The notes under the pieces were generated by a model. It searched no databases, was not told where the DNA came from, and saw only the letters and a program-made list of their open reading frames with translations. From Torymus aiolomorphi (taxonomy: Eukaryota > Arthropoda > Insecta > Hymenoptera > Torymidae): 64,000 nt of DNA. Shown here in pieces: positions 1-11,304 of the stretch. The stretch lies in contig CM070873.1 of assembly GCA_036365515.1 (NCBI GenBank), positions 177,183,604 through 177,247,603 on the forward strand, in the 5' to 3' direction. The position numbers and the translations under genes were made by a program. Every line of letters begins with the position of its first letter. Position 1 is the first letter of the stretch.

Positions 1-2
1 CT

Positions 3-800
3 TCGCGATTCACGGATAAAGTTAAATTTGAAATTTCACAAATAGGAAGAGATAATGTATATAATACTGATCAGTCGGGTTTTAATCTGGAAATGCGTGC
101 AGGGCGTACATTGTCTTTCAAGGGAACTTTGAAAATTGAATCATTGGCGCAATCTTTAAATTCGCTTACTCATACTTACACGATTCAACCTTTTGTATCT
201 ACAAGTGGAGTTTTAAAATCCCCTTTACTTATAGTAACACAAGAAAAAAACGGTTATTTCGGACCATTGGTAGAAAAAAATTTATACAAAGCAGAAAATA
301 TTATTGTGTTTGCTTCAATATCTGGAAAATTAACTTCAAACTTAATAATTAAATGGTATGAAGAAGCTTTTCTACCTAATGTTGGAGAAACTTCTGTTTT
401 GTGTTTAGATTCTTGGTCAGGACAAACTGAAAAAAATATATACACCTTCAGACCATGGAAAAATTTTTTGAGGTGTTTTTCAGATTTAATTATTTTAAAT
501 AGTTATGACATTAATTTACATTTGCGAAATAACATACTGAAACTTCAATCTCTCATTCATAATCAATTTTCTTCACCTAGATTCGTTAATATGTTTCAGT
601 ATGCTTGGAATAAAAGTGGATATGTAGAAAAACCGCCACATTTTGAAACTCCAGTAGATTACTGTTTTAAAAATTGCGATGAATCTTGCCAACTATGCAG
701 TCGTATTGCTATTATTAGGTGCGCTTGGTGTACTAAAGCTCTATGTATCGATCATTTCTTTGACCCAAGCAATAGAAGTAATCCGCATTATTGTAAATAA
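3..800 (+). CDS. DDE transposase, 3' part (runs off the left edge)
   Basis: The frame is open from the first bases of the window, so the true start lies outside it; the first ATG is at 93. The segment NTDQSGFNLE just before that ATG resembles the first-Asp block of DDE-type transposases (pogo/DDE_1-like), and LCLDSWSGQT near residue 105 of the ATG-initiated product looks like a second-Asp block. The last 45 residues are rich in Cys and His (C-x3-C-x3-C-x2-C, then C-x2-C-x4-C-x2-H and a final H-x2-C), which suggests a zinc-binding tail. I see no internal stop in the visible part. Such an enzyme would cut and join transposon ends in the nucleus. The superfamily is not certain: pogo-like, Sola-like and other DDE groups remain possible. 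I see no terminal repeat nearby, and the next 900 bases are AT-rich with no coding signal. Confidence 0.6.
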   Translation, partial: SRFTDKVKFEISQIGRDNVYNTDQSGFNLEMRAGRTLSFKGTLKIESLAQSLNSLTHTYTIQPFVSTSGVLKSPLLIVTQEKNGYFGPLVEKNLYKAENIIVFASISGKLTSNLIIKWYEEAFLPNVGETSVLCLDSWSGQTEKNIYTFRPWKNFLRCFSDLIILNSYDINLHLRNNILKLQSLIHNQFSSPRFVNMFQYAWNKSGYVEKPPHFETPVDYCFKNCDESCQLCSRIAIIRCAWCTKALCIDHFFDPSNRSNPHYCK

Positions 801-1770
801 TAAAAATACATATTAATTATAAATAAATTATACTATAAATTAGATAACTCATAGTTTTTATATTTTTATTCTCATAACTTTTTTCATTCTCTGATATTCA
901 CTTCAGGAAAAATACTAATAAGTTTTTAGTTACCATAGATACATTAATATTACTGTAGAGAAAATAAAAAGTTATTATTTTTTTTATTTAATGTAAAGAA
1001 AATTAAAAAATTATTATTATTTTATTTATCAAAATGCGCCTAAAACTATTTTTTTTTATTTCTTGTTTTCACTTTACGGTACCACCATCTCTCTTTTTTA
1101 CTCTCTAACATGTGCACTACTATTTTTGACCTAGGAATTGTAAAAAATGGGAAATTTTACATACATATAGAATTTTTTTTTGTATTAGGTTGAAGTAACC
1201 TTATAAGAGCATGTAATGGTCAATAAAATCTTTTTTATTGGAAATCTAGTGAAAATCGACCTCTAGAAAAGTTGCATCATTTAAAGAAGGCGAAAATCGT
1301 CTTCAACGTTAAGTTGAAAGACATTTTTACTTTTCATTCTTCAAATCATAAAACCTTTGTAGAGGTCGAGTTCCAGTAGACTACAATAGAAAGAATGATA
1401 GTGACCATTCAATGATCTTATAAGGTCATTATGATAAAAAAGGGGATCCTATTTAAAATGTCAGATTTTGATCTTCAAATATCCTTGAAAACTGTTTTTC
1501 GGTCAAATTGCAGATCATTTTCAGATTGTCCTTCTTGAACCGTTCAACTTTGGTGAAAGGCAGATTTCGCCTTTGAACCATGCCTTTGAAGCAATTTGCG
1601 TGAATAGATTTAATAGGCCTGCCTTGTATATAAAAATTCACAATTGGCTATCCACAACCTTAAAACTCTTTATGGGCACCTAAAAACATAAAGGTGTCTC
1701 ATATTTTTCGGTATAAAAACCGTGTGCAAAGGCTCAGGAAAATCGGTGAGTGACACTTCCGTAGGGTTAC
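801..1770. other. AT-rich non-coding stretch
   Basis: Homopolymer-rich sequence with no convincing open frame; the short frames here have no recognisable domain. Probably 3' flank of the preceding transposon plus old intergenic DNA. Confidence 0.5.
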
Positions 1771-2025
1771 TTGTTAGAGATATGCATAAAACATGTACAA
1801 ACTGCAAAATAAGTTATTTCCAAAGTGATTATCTCCCCCAAATCATCCCTAAAACCACCACGGCTAGACCATACATGAAAAAAAAAATCATAACAGAGGT
1901 TATTAATTTAAGACAAATTTTATGGTTGATATTTCTTCCAGATATTGCCATAGCCTTGTAAAAAAATTGGCGATATGTAAATCGATCAGGAACCTTTTGC
2001 TTCAGTGGTGTTAAGGGGCTGAAAT
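1771..2025 (+). repeat. Dispersed repeat, inverted partner at 7012-7268
   Basis: The stretch reading TATGCATAAAACATGTACAA through the CACCACGGCTAGACCATACATG block to GGGGCTGAAATAGCG is found again, reverse-complemented and diverged, at about 7012-7268. The two copies are about 5 kb apart in opposite orientation. They could be ends of one old element or two independent insertions of the same family. Confidence 0.7.
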
Positions 2026-2300
2026 AGCGAAAAAAAATACACGAAAGATACCGAAAAAAATCAGCTCTGGGGAGTTTAGTAATTTGAGACAAAGTTTATA
2101 GCTGTAAATAATTTATTATATTGCTATGAACTTGTAAAAAAATTGTAGACATGAAAATTGATCCAGAACCTTTGGGGTGTGCAAAGGGGTTAAAATAGAG
2201 AAAAATACACAAAAAATACCGAAAAAAATCAGTTCTCGAGAGTTTATTAACTCGAGACAAATTTTATAGATGAAAATAAATCATTATGTTGCTATGAAAT
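1895..2300 (+). repeat. Diverged tandem repeat, unit about 170-176 bp
   Basis: The block around AGACAAATTTTAT recurs at 1910, 2087 and 2255, each time followed by a TTGCTATG-like segment, and in the first two units by a GATC-AGGAACCTT-like segment. Spacing is about 176 then 168 bp. The array ends close to a near-palindrome built on GCTTCCTCTAGGAGGAAGC. Confidence 0.65.
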
Positions 2301-2316
2301 TTTACTATTACAAAGC

Positions 2317-2339
2317 TTCCTCTAGGAGGAAGCATTTTG
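2317..2339. repeat. Near-perfect palindrome GCTTCCTCTAGGAGGAAGC
   Basis: A 19-bp near-palindrome preceded by ACAAA. The same block occurs reverse-complemented at about 34718-34744, so it belongs to a dispersed element, perhaps at its end. Confidence 0.6.
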
Positions 2340-3680
2340 TTGGTTAGAAATTTAACTGGAATCAGAACAGTATTCATAGTCCTTCATTGTTAACAACAGA
2401 TAAACTTTTAATACTTTTTTATCATACAAAACCAAATTTCAAGTGATTAATACTATTTATACTTATATTTTTAGTTGAAATATTTCATTATTCCAAACTT
2501 TATGGGTTTTATTCTGCCCAATCAGTCAAGACCGTTGGCGAAAATCTGAAGTCACCGTCGATCAATCGGGAGCTCCTTTTAAATGGACTTGGCCAATCGG
2601 AAAGGTTTTACTTTGGCTTCACATTTCCTTCATCATTCTTTTAAGAGAGGAATATATTCGTAATAATAGACTAATATAAAATATAACTGGGAAAAATGGT
2701 TTTTTTACTTTAGTATGCCAAAACTTATTCCATCGCCATAATACTTTATTTGTAATAAATTAATTAACAAACAAAAATGGTTTTGGTTTTTCTATTTTTT
2801 CATATCTCCATTACGTCTTCGAAAATGTTCTTCAGAAAACTGTAAGGAAAATTAGTTTTTGATATACGTGTCCGTAATATTCGATTTTACTGATCCTTTT
2901 GCCGACGTAAAATAAGATTTCACGTTCCCGATTTTCAAAATCGAATGACGGGCAAGCATATCCAAATAGCATATTGTGCAACAAGGGGAGAAAATGAGCT
3001 GAAAACTCCTCACCTGAGTATGAAATACCTCTACTTTCCGTGTTAAGTACACAATTTTTTATTAACGAATCCATGAGAGGTTCTTTTTGTATGCATGAAA
3101 GTTGTGTAGGCATAGGGGATCGCGCATTTCGAGTCATGTACTATGCAGTTACCAATCATTGCATTTTCTGTGTTTATTTGCATAGCTTATTACAAATATA
3201 TCCGCCTTTTTTATATTTATTATTAATCGAAACGTAATTTTTTTCAATTGTTTGTATAAGTGGTAATAACTCTTGTTATTTTACCATTGAAACTTTAAAA
3301 ATGATCTTATATCATTCTAAACAAGCCAAGAAAGTATAGAATATATAAATTTTACACTAAGAGAACAATTTTACAAAATTAAGTTGTAGGTACTTAGCGG
3401 GGAAATAATTTTTTCCCGTTGTATTTTCAAAAAATGGATTTTTTTCATCTTTTCTCAACTTATGCTCGGAATGCGCGATTTTCTCTGCGACTTTTAGTCC
3501 TGAAAAAAGGCGTGTTTCAAGCAACTGTCAAAAAAACATACTATTTTGCCGCGAACAAGTGTAAGACCATGGTACCATGTAAAGTAACACCAATCCTTCT
3601 GTTAGGTGCGCCTAATGTAACTTTTTTTCTCATTTAATTAAAGTTTAGAAAATATAGTTTCTTCTTATATTAATAGTATA
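2340..3680. other. Gene-poor AT-rich DNA
   Basis: Several frames of 65-100 codons occur on both strands, but none shows a known motif and they overlap each other. I see nothing else I can name here. Confidence 0.45.
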
Positions 3681-3684
3681 TTTC

Positions 3685-3805
3685 GATACAAGTGCAAAAG
3701 TGTTGATTCTAGCACGAGTGTGGTTTGTCGCCCGAGCGAAGCGAAGGTGACAAGCACACGAGTGTAGAACAATCTTTCGCACGTGTATCGAATGATATAT
3801 CTATA
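3685..3805. repeat. Short foldback element around GCCCGAGCGAAGCGA
   Basis: Arms beginning TCGATACAAGTGC on the left and ending GCACGTGTATCGA on the right pair over about 45 bp. The centre is the GC-rich string GCCCGAGCGAAGCG. Similar centres (GAGCGTAGCGAG) occur in the foldbacks at 33517 and 35467, so these look like one family of non-autonomous elements. Confidence 0.6.
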
Positions 3806-3829
3806 CAGGGGGCGTAAACGCGATTTGAA

Positions 3830-4830
3830 AAATTTATCTATATGTAAAATGGCATTTTAGGCATACTGAAACGAAAAAATATGATTATGTATGTACTGAT
3901 ATCATTCATTACATCTATGACCTAAGAGATGCATTTCGCATACGTTACGAAATTTAGCGTACGTTACTCAAGCAGAGAAAATTACTTGCATTGGCGAAAA
4001 ATTTTCCTGTTAGTTTTTCTAAAAAAAAAAATGCTCGTGCATCCGATAAAGATCGGAATTTCGTGTCAATGACTGGAGATTTTTCGAAAAATACAATATT
4101 ATAGAAACGAAAAATTACAATTGAAAATCATATTTGACAATATAACGATGTCATTCTTAATAATGTATGCAACAGCAGAAACAATAAGTTCTGTCTGGTT
4201 TAAATTTCTTTGAAATCCTGAAATCGACTCATCACATACTAATGATTTTACAGTCGCTTTTATTTTACATAATATGAAAACTCAATTGTTGCCAACTCTT
4301 AATGCGATTTTACACACGTATATCGTATATATAATATCACCACGGAAAATTGTGATTTGAAAAAAACAATGGAACAATTCACATCTGAAATATATTTAGG
4401 ATTTATAAACCAATCTTTGCAGCGAACAAACTAGTGTGATAAATGTGTAAACTCTCCTTAATAAAATTGATATTAAATTTGAATCTCATATTTACTCCAC
4501 CTATCCATACAAAAAGAAATTTTATTATTTTTAAAAATGGGTTTTCTCTCTGAGATAAATTAAGATCAACAGTATTTAACAAATTATAAACCTTTCATAA
4601 TATACATAAAAAATATTTCAAAATCATACATCTATTTCTATTTTTTAGATTAATCTATTACATAAAATCACGTTTTAGTCAATACTATATTATAACTATT
4701 AACGCCACTTTTCTCACATTATGAAGAATTTCACTTGGCTTTAAGTACGTTAATTATTTAACGTATAACTAACATTAGTTTTAATGTACAAAAAAAGAAA
4801 TAAACAGAATTAGAAAAATTACTCTTAAAT
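3830..4830. other. AT-rich intergenic DNA, nothing recognised
   Basis: No open frame of note and no clear repeat. I see nothing I can support. Confidence 0.4.
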
Positions 4831-4840
4831 GTAAAAACAA

Positions 4841-5330
4841 ATTTTTACTATTAAATTGGAGCGAAGTGGGCAAATCGGAAAGAGATTGCGCCCGGCTGGC
4901 GTTGGCGTTGGCTCGCGCCGCTCGCGCGACTCCGCTACGCTCGAACATATAATATTACTTGAATAATCAAGGAGCGCGGGAGCGCTCCGAAGGCAAGTAT
5001 AGAAGAGCCTTAGGAGTGATCGCGCGATGATATACATTGAAATGGATGTACGAGAAAATCAATTACATAATACTTGAGTCGAGACGGAGTGGGGAAAGCG
5101 CGCGATCAGTTCCTGGAATCGCTGCGGAGTGGGGGGAAACGGAGAGAGTCGGCACGGCCGTCCCGCTGACTCGCGTTAGTCCCCTGCGCTCGAACCTCGA
5201 ACATGTGAGAGCGTCCGCCGCAGAAGCGGGCCAGCAGGCGCCCGCGGCGCATTTTTGGGTGTAAAATACGCTCTGTTTAATTCGCTTATAATCGTATGCG
5301 GAGTCTCTCAGAAAAAAACAAAAGAAATAT
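4841..5330 (-). repeat. GC-rich dispersed element copy
   Basis: An abrupt GC-rich island in AT-rich DNA. It contains AAGGAGCGCGGGAGCGCTCC (4970-4989) followed by a block ending ATTGAAATGGATGTACGAG. The reverse complement of this module occurs at about 42590-42690 and again at 58140-58260, so it is a dispersed repeat with at least three copies here. Two internal segments ending in GCTCGAAC (near 4945 and 5195) look like a diverged tandem duplication. The frames on both strands across it have no known domain and are taken as by-products of base composition. Confidence 0.65.
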
Positions 5331-6200
5331 ATCGATAGATTGTTTCCTGCTCTTTCCAATGGTGCTATGTTTCTGCGTTGCCAACCTATTTTTTGAGATA
5401 AAAATTATTGAAATTACTCATTTTTAGACGACAGTTAATAGGAATCATATCAATTGTGATGAAAAGTAATAAAGTTTGTTACTTTAAAAGTTGCTTTTAA
5501 AAAATAAAAAGTATGTTATTAAATAAAAAATTCTGCACTTTCTGATAAGTACAAAAAGAAAAATGTATCACGCCGACCTTTTTAAAACGGTATTTATTGT
5601 TGAGAATAGAAAAGCTGTTTTCCTAACCTATTTTGTGCTAGTACGGGAATAACGCGTTTGTGCAATTAGAAATTATTTATTTTCTACTATATGTTCAAAT
5701 TATCCCTTTACTTAATAAATCATATAAGTTCATAAATAATTTTTTCACACATGATTTGACTAATTAAAATGTTAAATAATACTTATTGTGTCGTGATCGC
5801 TGCATTGACTAGCGAGTCCTTACCTTACCTATAAACTAGAAATGCCTCCATTTGATTAACATGCTAACCAAGAGAGTTGTTCTATTCAAAATAGTTTAAT
5901 TTTATTACGATATCTCTTTATGTTTTTCAAACATGAACTATTAACAGCAAATCACTTATTAATCAATAATCGCTAAGGACAAATTATAGCTATCAAAATT
6001 ATTTTGTTTTTTTATTAAATAGTGAAAAACTTAATACTACTTGAAGTTCATTAATAATACATAAATAATATGAGTTTCAATAGTATATAAAATGGAAAAA
6101 TAATGTATTAAAAATCGAAAAGTCGATTTTTGAGATACAAACTGTTTACGGAAAAAACGATTTCAGCAATAACTCAAAATTGACTAAGAAAAGAAGGAGT
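5331..6200. other. AT-rich intergenic DNA, nothing recognised
   Basis: No credible frame on either strand and no clear repeat was seen. Confidence 0.4.
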
Positions 6201-6225
6201 ACTGGGAAAAAGCATATTTTCAGAC

Positions 6226-6742
6226 CAGTACTGGGACAGCAATACAAAATCTACAATAAACACTTAAGACGATAATATCATTAATTTATTAGCATTATTT
6301 ATAGTGTTTACTATGTAGTCACATCGTTATTTTGTTGATTTACCCCTGATCAAATTAGTGCATAACATGGTACCAATTTTTCGAGGCTAATTTTCCGAAT
6401 GCGTATAGCAAAATCCTTGTCCAACTTTAGGTACCTCTTGATTTCCATATCACAGTAGTGGGACAGTCAGAAACACGTTAAAAAGTATAGTCCCACTATT
6501 GCATCCGAACAGACGTCCCACTACTACTCCCAAGTAAATTAGCGTGATCCACTACATCAGAGAATAGTTATTTTCTTTGAATGCGATTATTTTAAAACAC
6601 CAACAACGAATAAAACTTGTTTTCTTAAATAAATCTCGAAACACGAGCTATCTGCTGAGGTGACGAGTTTTCATGTATTATGCTTCCTTTTGGTACTAGA
6701 AAAGATTATAAAAGAAGTATGATCGAAACTGTCCCACTACTG
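6226..6742. repeat. Cluster of CAGTAGTGGGACAG motifs in both orientations
   Basis: The 14-mer or a close variant appears at 6226-6239 and 6453-6466 on the plus strand, and as its reverse complement (full or partial) near 6491, 6516 and 6729-6742. The spacing is irregular, so it is not a simple tandem array. Repeated short motifs in both orientations resemble subterminal transposase-binding sites of DNA transposons, but no transposase is adjacent. Function not known. Confidence 0.5.
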
Positions 6743-7011
6743 CATACTTTACCTTATATCAATAAGTCATATTTTGAAAATATTATTTGGCTTTTATAGC
6801 ATTAATAAAACCGAAGCAAAAAAACAAAAAAATATAATAATCCAACAATTAATGAGGTACAATATACAATATCTCCTATGAATTATAAAGATCCAGATGA
6901 AATCGTTCTTGAGTAATTGCGGATTGAACAAACTATGAAAAAATGTACATTTCTAATATCTTTGTACTCATCTGCTCCTCCAGAAAAAAAAAATTTTTTG
7001 GCGCTATTTTA

Positions 7012-7268
7012 GCCCCTTTGCACCCCCCAAGCAAATGGTTCCGGATCAAATTTCATATCGCCAATTCTTTTACAAGGCTATGGCAACATCTGGAAGAAAT
7101 ATCTGCCATAAAATTTGTCTTAAATTAATAAACTCTAATGGTATCAATTTTTTTTGTCATGTATGGTCTAGTCGGGGTGGTTTTAGGGATGATTTGGGGG
7201 GGATAATCACTTTGGAAATAACTTATTTTGCAGTTTGTACATGTTTTATGCATATTTATAAGAGATAA
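7012..7268 (-). repeat. Inverted partner of the repeat at 1771-2025
   Basis: Reads as the diverged reverse complement of 1771-2025, including the CATGTATGGTCTAG and TTGCAGTTTGTACATG blocks. Marks the left border of the region holding the Mutator-like cassette. Confidence 0.7.
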
Positions 7269-7338
7269 TATAAAAAAAAATGAATTTGGTAATTTTCAAT
7301 ATTTCGTTCACGATGAACGTTCAGAACTTCAAACACAT

Positions 7339-7420
7339 AAATCGACGCATTCGCTTTTCCAATCAAAAATCGACTTGTTCGCTTTTCCAACCAAAAATCG
7401 ACGTGTCTGCTTTTTCCACT
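7339..7420 (+). repeat. 28-bp tandem repeat, three units
   Basis: AAATCGACGCATTCGCTTTT and two variants start at 7339, 7367 and 7395, giving an exact 28-bp period. Each unit carries AAATCGAC followed by a CTTTTCCA-type segment. Confidence 0.75.
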
Positions 7421-7661
7421 AAGCCGATGATATGCTAAAGTAATTCTTGGTACTCGCGCATCATTGTCGGTCTGGGAAAAGGATATTAGCTGACTGGATA
7501 CTTATAATTATCTTCATTGCAATCGTTAACTAAAATATAATTGGATTTTTTATGGGTTTGTCGGAACACCCATTTGTCTTAAAAATATTAATTAAAAAGA
7601 TTAATTATATGGTTATATTATAGTACTACGCCCTGACTTATAGTTTTGTACGATTACAACA

Positions 7662-9443
7662 ATGTTCGGTTTTAATAACAAAGTACCTACAAATACGTAT
7701 AATAAATATTATTGTAGGTTCAAGCAGAATAAAAGCAAGATGGATGGTCAAAGTAAGTATAACAATATTGTTAATATTGCAGGCAATAGTGAAGGTGACA
7801 TTTGCAAAAATCCTTCAACAATTGATGTCGAACGCAACGACATTGAAAAATCCACTATAAGTGCATCGCAAGAAGACCAATGTCTTTCTTTAAATGTTCT
7901 ACCTACATCACAATCAATAGGATGAGACATGGAATCACTTACATTTCAGGGTGATGGATGTAATTCTCTCTCACAAGAAGCTTCCACACATCAGCCGCAG
8001 ATCACTGAAAATTACTCAATTACATCTCAGGAATATGAAAGATGGCATAAAAACTTCGATGGTCGGAGAATTACTGATCCTGTGTATTATCATGATGAAT
8101 TGCGTGGAATGTATGTAGAACATGGATTCCGTGAACAATGCAGTTTTCATGACCTTTATTATGAAAATTGTGCGAATAAAGGATTATGTTCTAAATTGAA
8201 ATTCGTCTGTAATCATTGCCATTACTTTAAGTGGGTTAATCTTATTGATAATAATGGTCCACTTATGCCTCTGAACGATGGTGCAGTATCTGGGACGATA
8301 GCAGCAGGAACAGGATATTCTCAGTTGAAACAGAAGCTGGCTTGTATGAACTTACAATGTATGTCCAATATTTCATACAGACAACATAGATAAGATTTAA
8401 TAGCAAGCTTTGAAAAAACTGCCGAAGAAACAATGAACGAGGCAGCTGCCATGGAAAGAGAACTGGCGATAATGGAAGGCGATATAATTGAAGGGATTCC
8501 ATATATAACTGTTCAAGTGGATGGATCTTGGTTGAAAAGAACGTATAAAAGTGGAAAATTCGATTCTTTATCTGGATGTACAGCCATTATAGGATGTAGA
8601 ACGAAAAAAGTTTTTTATGTTGGAGTCCGCAATAAACTATGTCATATTTGCGATTTTGCTGAAAGAAAAAATTGCGCTCCCAAAAAGCACAAATGCTATA
8701 AAAATTGGGGCCGTGAACAAAGCTCAAGTTCTATGGAAAAAGATATCATTGTACAAGGATTTTCAGAAAGTGTAGAAAAACATAAATTGATTTACAAAAC
8801 TGTTATAGGAGATGGTGATAGCAGCGTTTACAAAGCCATATTAGATAGCAATCCTTATCGGCAATATGCAGTAAGGGTTCAAAAAATTGAGTGTACAAAC
8901 CATTTACATAGGAATATGTGCAATAAGATTGTTGATGCTTCTAAGGGAAGATTGGCGCATACTTTGGCAAGAGGAAATGTAACGTCTTTTCGAGATTATG
9001 TTAAAAAATGTTCATTTAAAATTAGGCAACACATAATGACGTTAATAAAAATGAAAATAAATCAAAGAGATGCCGATTCTGAAGTAAAAAGTTTGCAACA
9101 CCAAATCATGAATTCCGTTCACCATATTTTTGGAAATCATGCTCAATGTCGCAAATTTCAAGTACCTTGTGAAAAAACAACAGGTAAAAATTGGATTCCG
9201 ACATTGAAATCGACAGGAATGTATATAGCTATACGACAAGCCGTATCTGATCTAAGCTGCCATGCTCTGAGTTTATTAAAATCTGAAACTAGCAAGTATG
9301 TAGAATCTTTTAACGCTATTGTTGCTAAAATGGTTGGATCAAAGCGTATTAATTACAGCAAAGGGATTCGTATTATGTAAGAGTACACGCTGCAGTTGTT
9401 CAATTCAACACGCAATCCCTTTTAACAAGATTGAACGAAAATT
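7662..9443 (+). pseudogene. Mutator-like transposase (PF20700-type), broken
   Basis: One reading frame runs from 7662 with in-frame stops TGA at 7923 and TAA at 8391, then stays open to 9380. After that the homologous frame shifts by one base for about 20 codons and shifts back before 9444. Conserved blocks of the animal Mutator-like transposase family are visible in order: GRRITDPVYY near the start, a C-x2-C pair, GTIAAGTGYSQL, VQVDGSWLKR (first catalytic Asp), RNKLCHICDF with a following CYKNW, IGDGDSSVYK (second Asp), IECTNHLHRNM, and YVESFNAIVAKM with the likely catalytic Glu, then GSKRINYS. The enzyme would cut and paste its element in the nucleus. It is followed directly by a YqaJ-type nuclease and a Ulp1-type protease in the same direction. 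I found no long terminal repeats around the cassette. Confidence 0.85.
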
Positions 9444-10499
9444 GTGGATGAGTCTTCAAATATTATGACATTAATGGAAGAAAAAGCCAAGAAAAAGATT
9501 GAACAAAAGAAAACTTTAAGAATGCTTCAAGGAAGGAGACGAAGAAGATGTGTTGAAAATGGAAAAGAAGATTATGGAGAAGGTGCTAATCATCCAGATA
9601 TCAGCCCAGAAGCGTATGAAATTTTAGTTGAACAACACTTAGAGAAACTTAGAAAGGATCAAACTAATCGAGCCGAAATTGAACGTGCGACAGTAAATCA
9701 AAGCGAATGCGATTTATGGTATCAGAAAAGAAGTGAATTGTTGACAGCTTCCAATTTCGGTAAAATTTGTCAAAAGAAGAGCAGTACTTCCTGTGCTGTA
9801 ATAGTTAAAAGCATCCTTTATCCACCTATTTTGAATCTTCCAGCATTTACGTATGGACACGAAAATGAAGCTACTTCACGGATTATGTTGTCCAGAAAAT
9901 TCAAACAGAATATAGAAATTGCTGGCTTGCTTATTGACGCAAATGAGGAATATTTAGGAGCATCTGTAGATGGTTTAATAGGCAACGATGGTATTGTCGA
10001 ATTGAAGAATCCCATTTCTGCAGCCAATTTGACAATACCGCAGGCTCTAAAACGCAAACCGCATATAAGAAGAATTTTCAGTAAAGAAAATATTAATAAA
10101 TTGAACCCACGTCATGAATATTATTATCAAGTTCAAGGTCAATTACATATAACTAATAGAGAGTATTGCATATTTGCTATCTGTACCAAAATTGACATTA
10201 AATACATTAGAGTTGAACGTGATGATGATTTTTGGAAGGCCAAGATGGCTAAACCATTAAGAAGATTTTATTTTGATTGCTTACTCCAAGAATTATTAGA
10301 TAGTCGCTACAATCGTAACATGGCCCTGTGGGAGCCAGAATACGTTTTGGAAGCACAAAGAGAACAACAACATAAAGCTGCTGAAAAGGCGTCCAAAGTA
10401 AAAAAAAACAAGTGTACATTTACTCAACACTCCGACAGAGAACAGGAAGAGAAAGAGAACAACAGCAACGGTAAAAAGGAAAATAACGTCCCAAACTAA
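9444..10499 (+). CDS. YqaJ-type exonuclease/recombinase of the Mutator-like cassette
   Basis: After a Lys/Glu/Arg-rich N-terminal segment, residues from about 95 show the YqaJ fold (PD-(D/E)xK nuclease): CDLWYQKRSELLTASNFG, YGHENEA, GASVDGLI, IVELKNP and YYYQVQGQLHIT. These carry the expected Glu, Asp, Glu-x-Lys and Gln of the active site. Related viral and phage proteins are 5'-3' exonucleases that prepare DNA ends for recombination. Here the gene lies in the same frame as the transposase and continues it with little spacing, so it was probably part of one long protein. The frame ends in a basic tail at TAA 10497-10499. A run of nine A (about 10400-10408) is where the reading frame probably slipped, because the next frame is open from 10402 straight into the protease domain. 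Whether this is a real mutation or an assembly error cannot be told here. Confidence 0.8.
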   Translation: MDESSNIMTLMEEKAKKKIEQKKTLRMLQGRRRRRCVENGKEDYGEGANHPDISPEAYEILVEQHLEKLRKDQTNRAEIERATVNQSECDLWYQKRSELLTASNFGKICQKKSSTSCAVIVKSILYPPILNLPAFTYGHENEATSRIMLSRKFKQNIEIAGLLIDANEEYLGASVDGLIGNDGIVELKNPISAANLTIPQALKRKPHIRRIFSKENINKLNPRHEYYYQVQGQLHITNREYCIFAICTKIDIKYIRVERDDDFWKAKMAKPLRRFYFDCLLQELLDSRYNRNMALWEPEYVLEAQREQQHKAAEKASKVKKNKCTFTQHSDREQEEKENNSNGKKENNVPN

Positions 10500-11139
10500 G
10501 AAGAAGCAAAAACTTATCAAGCCATTCATAAGTACAGCTGAAGATCTTAATTATAGCAGCCCAAACATGGAATCTTTGCAAGGAACCGTTGAAAATCACA
10601 GAGACATGTGTACAACTGAAAGTAATAGCGAGTCAATCGAAGCTCGAAGAGATGTTTTGGCGGCACTGTACGTAAATATTAATATGGATTACGTATGTAA
10701 GAATATCTTAGATGTTGGAAGTTTTCTTTGGGATGACAGTATAGAATCCTTTTTGCAATTAGCGCAAAAAGAAGCGCCGCAGTATGAAATTCACCCGACC
10801 ATTTACTTTAAATATTATGATCTTCTACCAGAACAATATTTAGGATACCATGGAAAAATTATATTACAAATAATAGGTGGCCATCCAGAATTTGAACACT
10901 GGATTTGCATACTATACGATGGTAAATATTTAACAATTTTTGACAGTCTTAATCGAACAAGTGCGTCACAACTGCATCCTGTTGAAAAACGTTACTTCCA
11001 TCATCGTTATCCTCAATTACAATGGGAAAATATTCGTTTTACACCGGTAACAAAACAACCAGATGCGACAAGTTGCGGAGTATACTGTTTTGCTTTCATG
11101 ACTGACATAATTTTGAAAAAAAAACATTATCAAAATTAA
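10402..11139 (+). CDS. Ulp1/SENP-like cysteine protease (C48) of the cassette
   Basis: The first ATG is at 10567, but the frame is open from 10402 through a Lys/Arg/Thr-rich linker, so it is better read as the C-terminal domain of the preceding protein after a slip in an A-run. The C48 signature is clear: FEHWICILYDGKYLTIFDSL gives the catalytic His and Asp, and QPDATSCGVYCFAF gives the oxyanion-hole Gln and the catalytic Cys. Ulp1-family enzymes process or remove SUMO and related modifiers. Similar domains are known in some plant Mutator elements, where their job is unsettled. The protein ends with KKKHYQN. All catalytic residues are present, so this domain may still be intact although the upstream transposase is not. 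Combined with the transposase and YqaJ nuclease it defines a three-activity mobile cassette. Confidence 0.8.
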   Translation, partial: KKTSVHLLNTPTENRKRKRTTATVKRKITSQTKKKQKLIKPFISTAEDLNYSSPNMESLQGTVENHRDMCTTESNSESIEARRDVLAALYVNINMDYVCKNILDVGSFLWDDSIESFLQLAQKEAPQYEIHPTIYFKYYDLLPEQYLGYHGKIILQIIGGHPEFEHWICILYDGKYLTIFDSLNRTSASQLHPVEKRYFHHRYPQLQWENIRFTPVTKQPDATSCGVYCFAFMTDIILKKKHYQN

Positions 11140-11304
11140 ATATTCTCAAAACGCAACAGTAATGAGAAATCATGCTGTGACCGTACTTCGACGATAAGAA
11201 CTACTAAGCTTTCCATATCGCAGATAAATATGATTCCCTTTTAGTAGAGTTTATTTAATTTTGTTCATACACTGCATATAGATGAAAAAAGCATAACTAT
11301 TTCT

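Noticed and set aside
4825..5359. Frames of 70-98 codons in the GC-rich block
   Set aside because: Overlap on both strands in a dispersed GC-rich repeat; explained by scarcity of stop codons in GC-rich DNA.
1771..7268. Inverted repeats at 1771 and 7012 as terminal repeats of one transposon
   Set aside because: The interior holds no transposase or other element gene and the copies are diverged; independent insertions are as likely.
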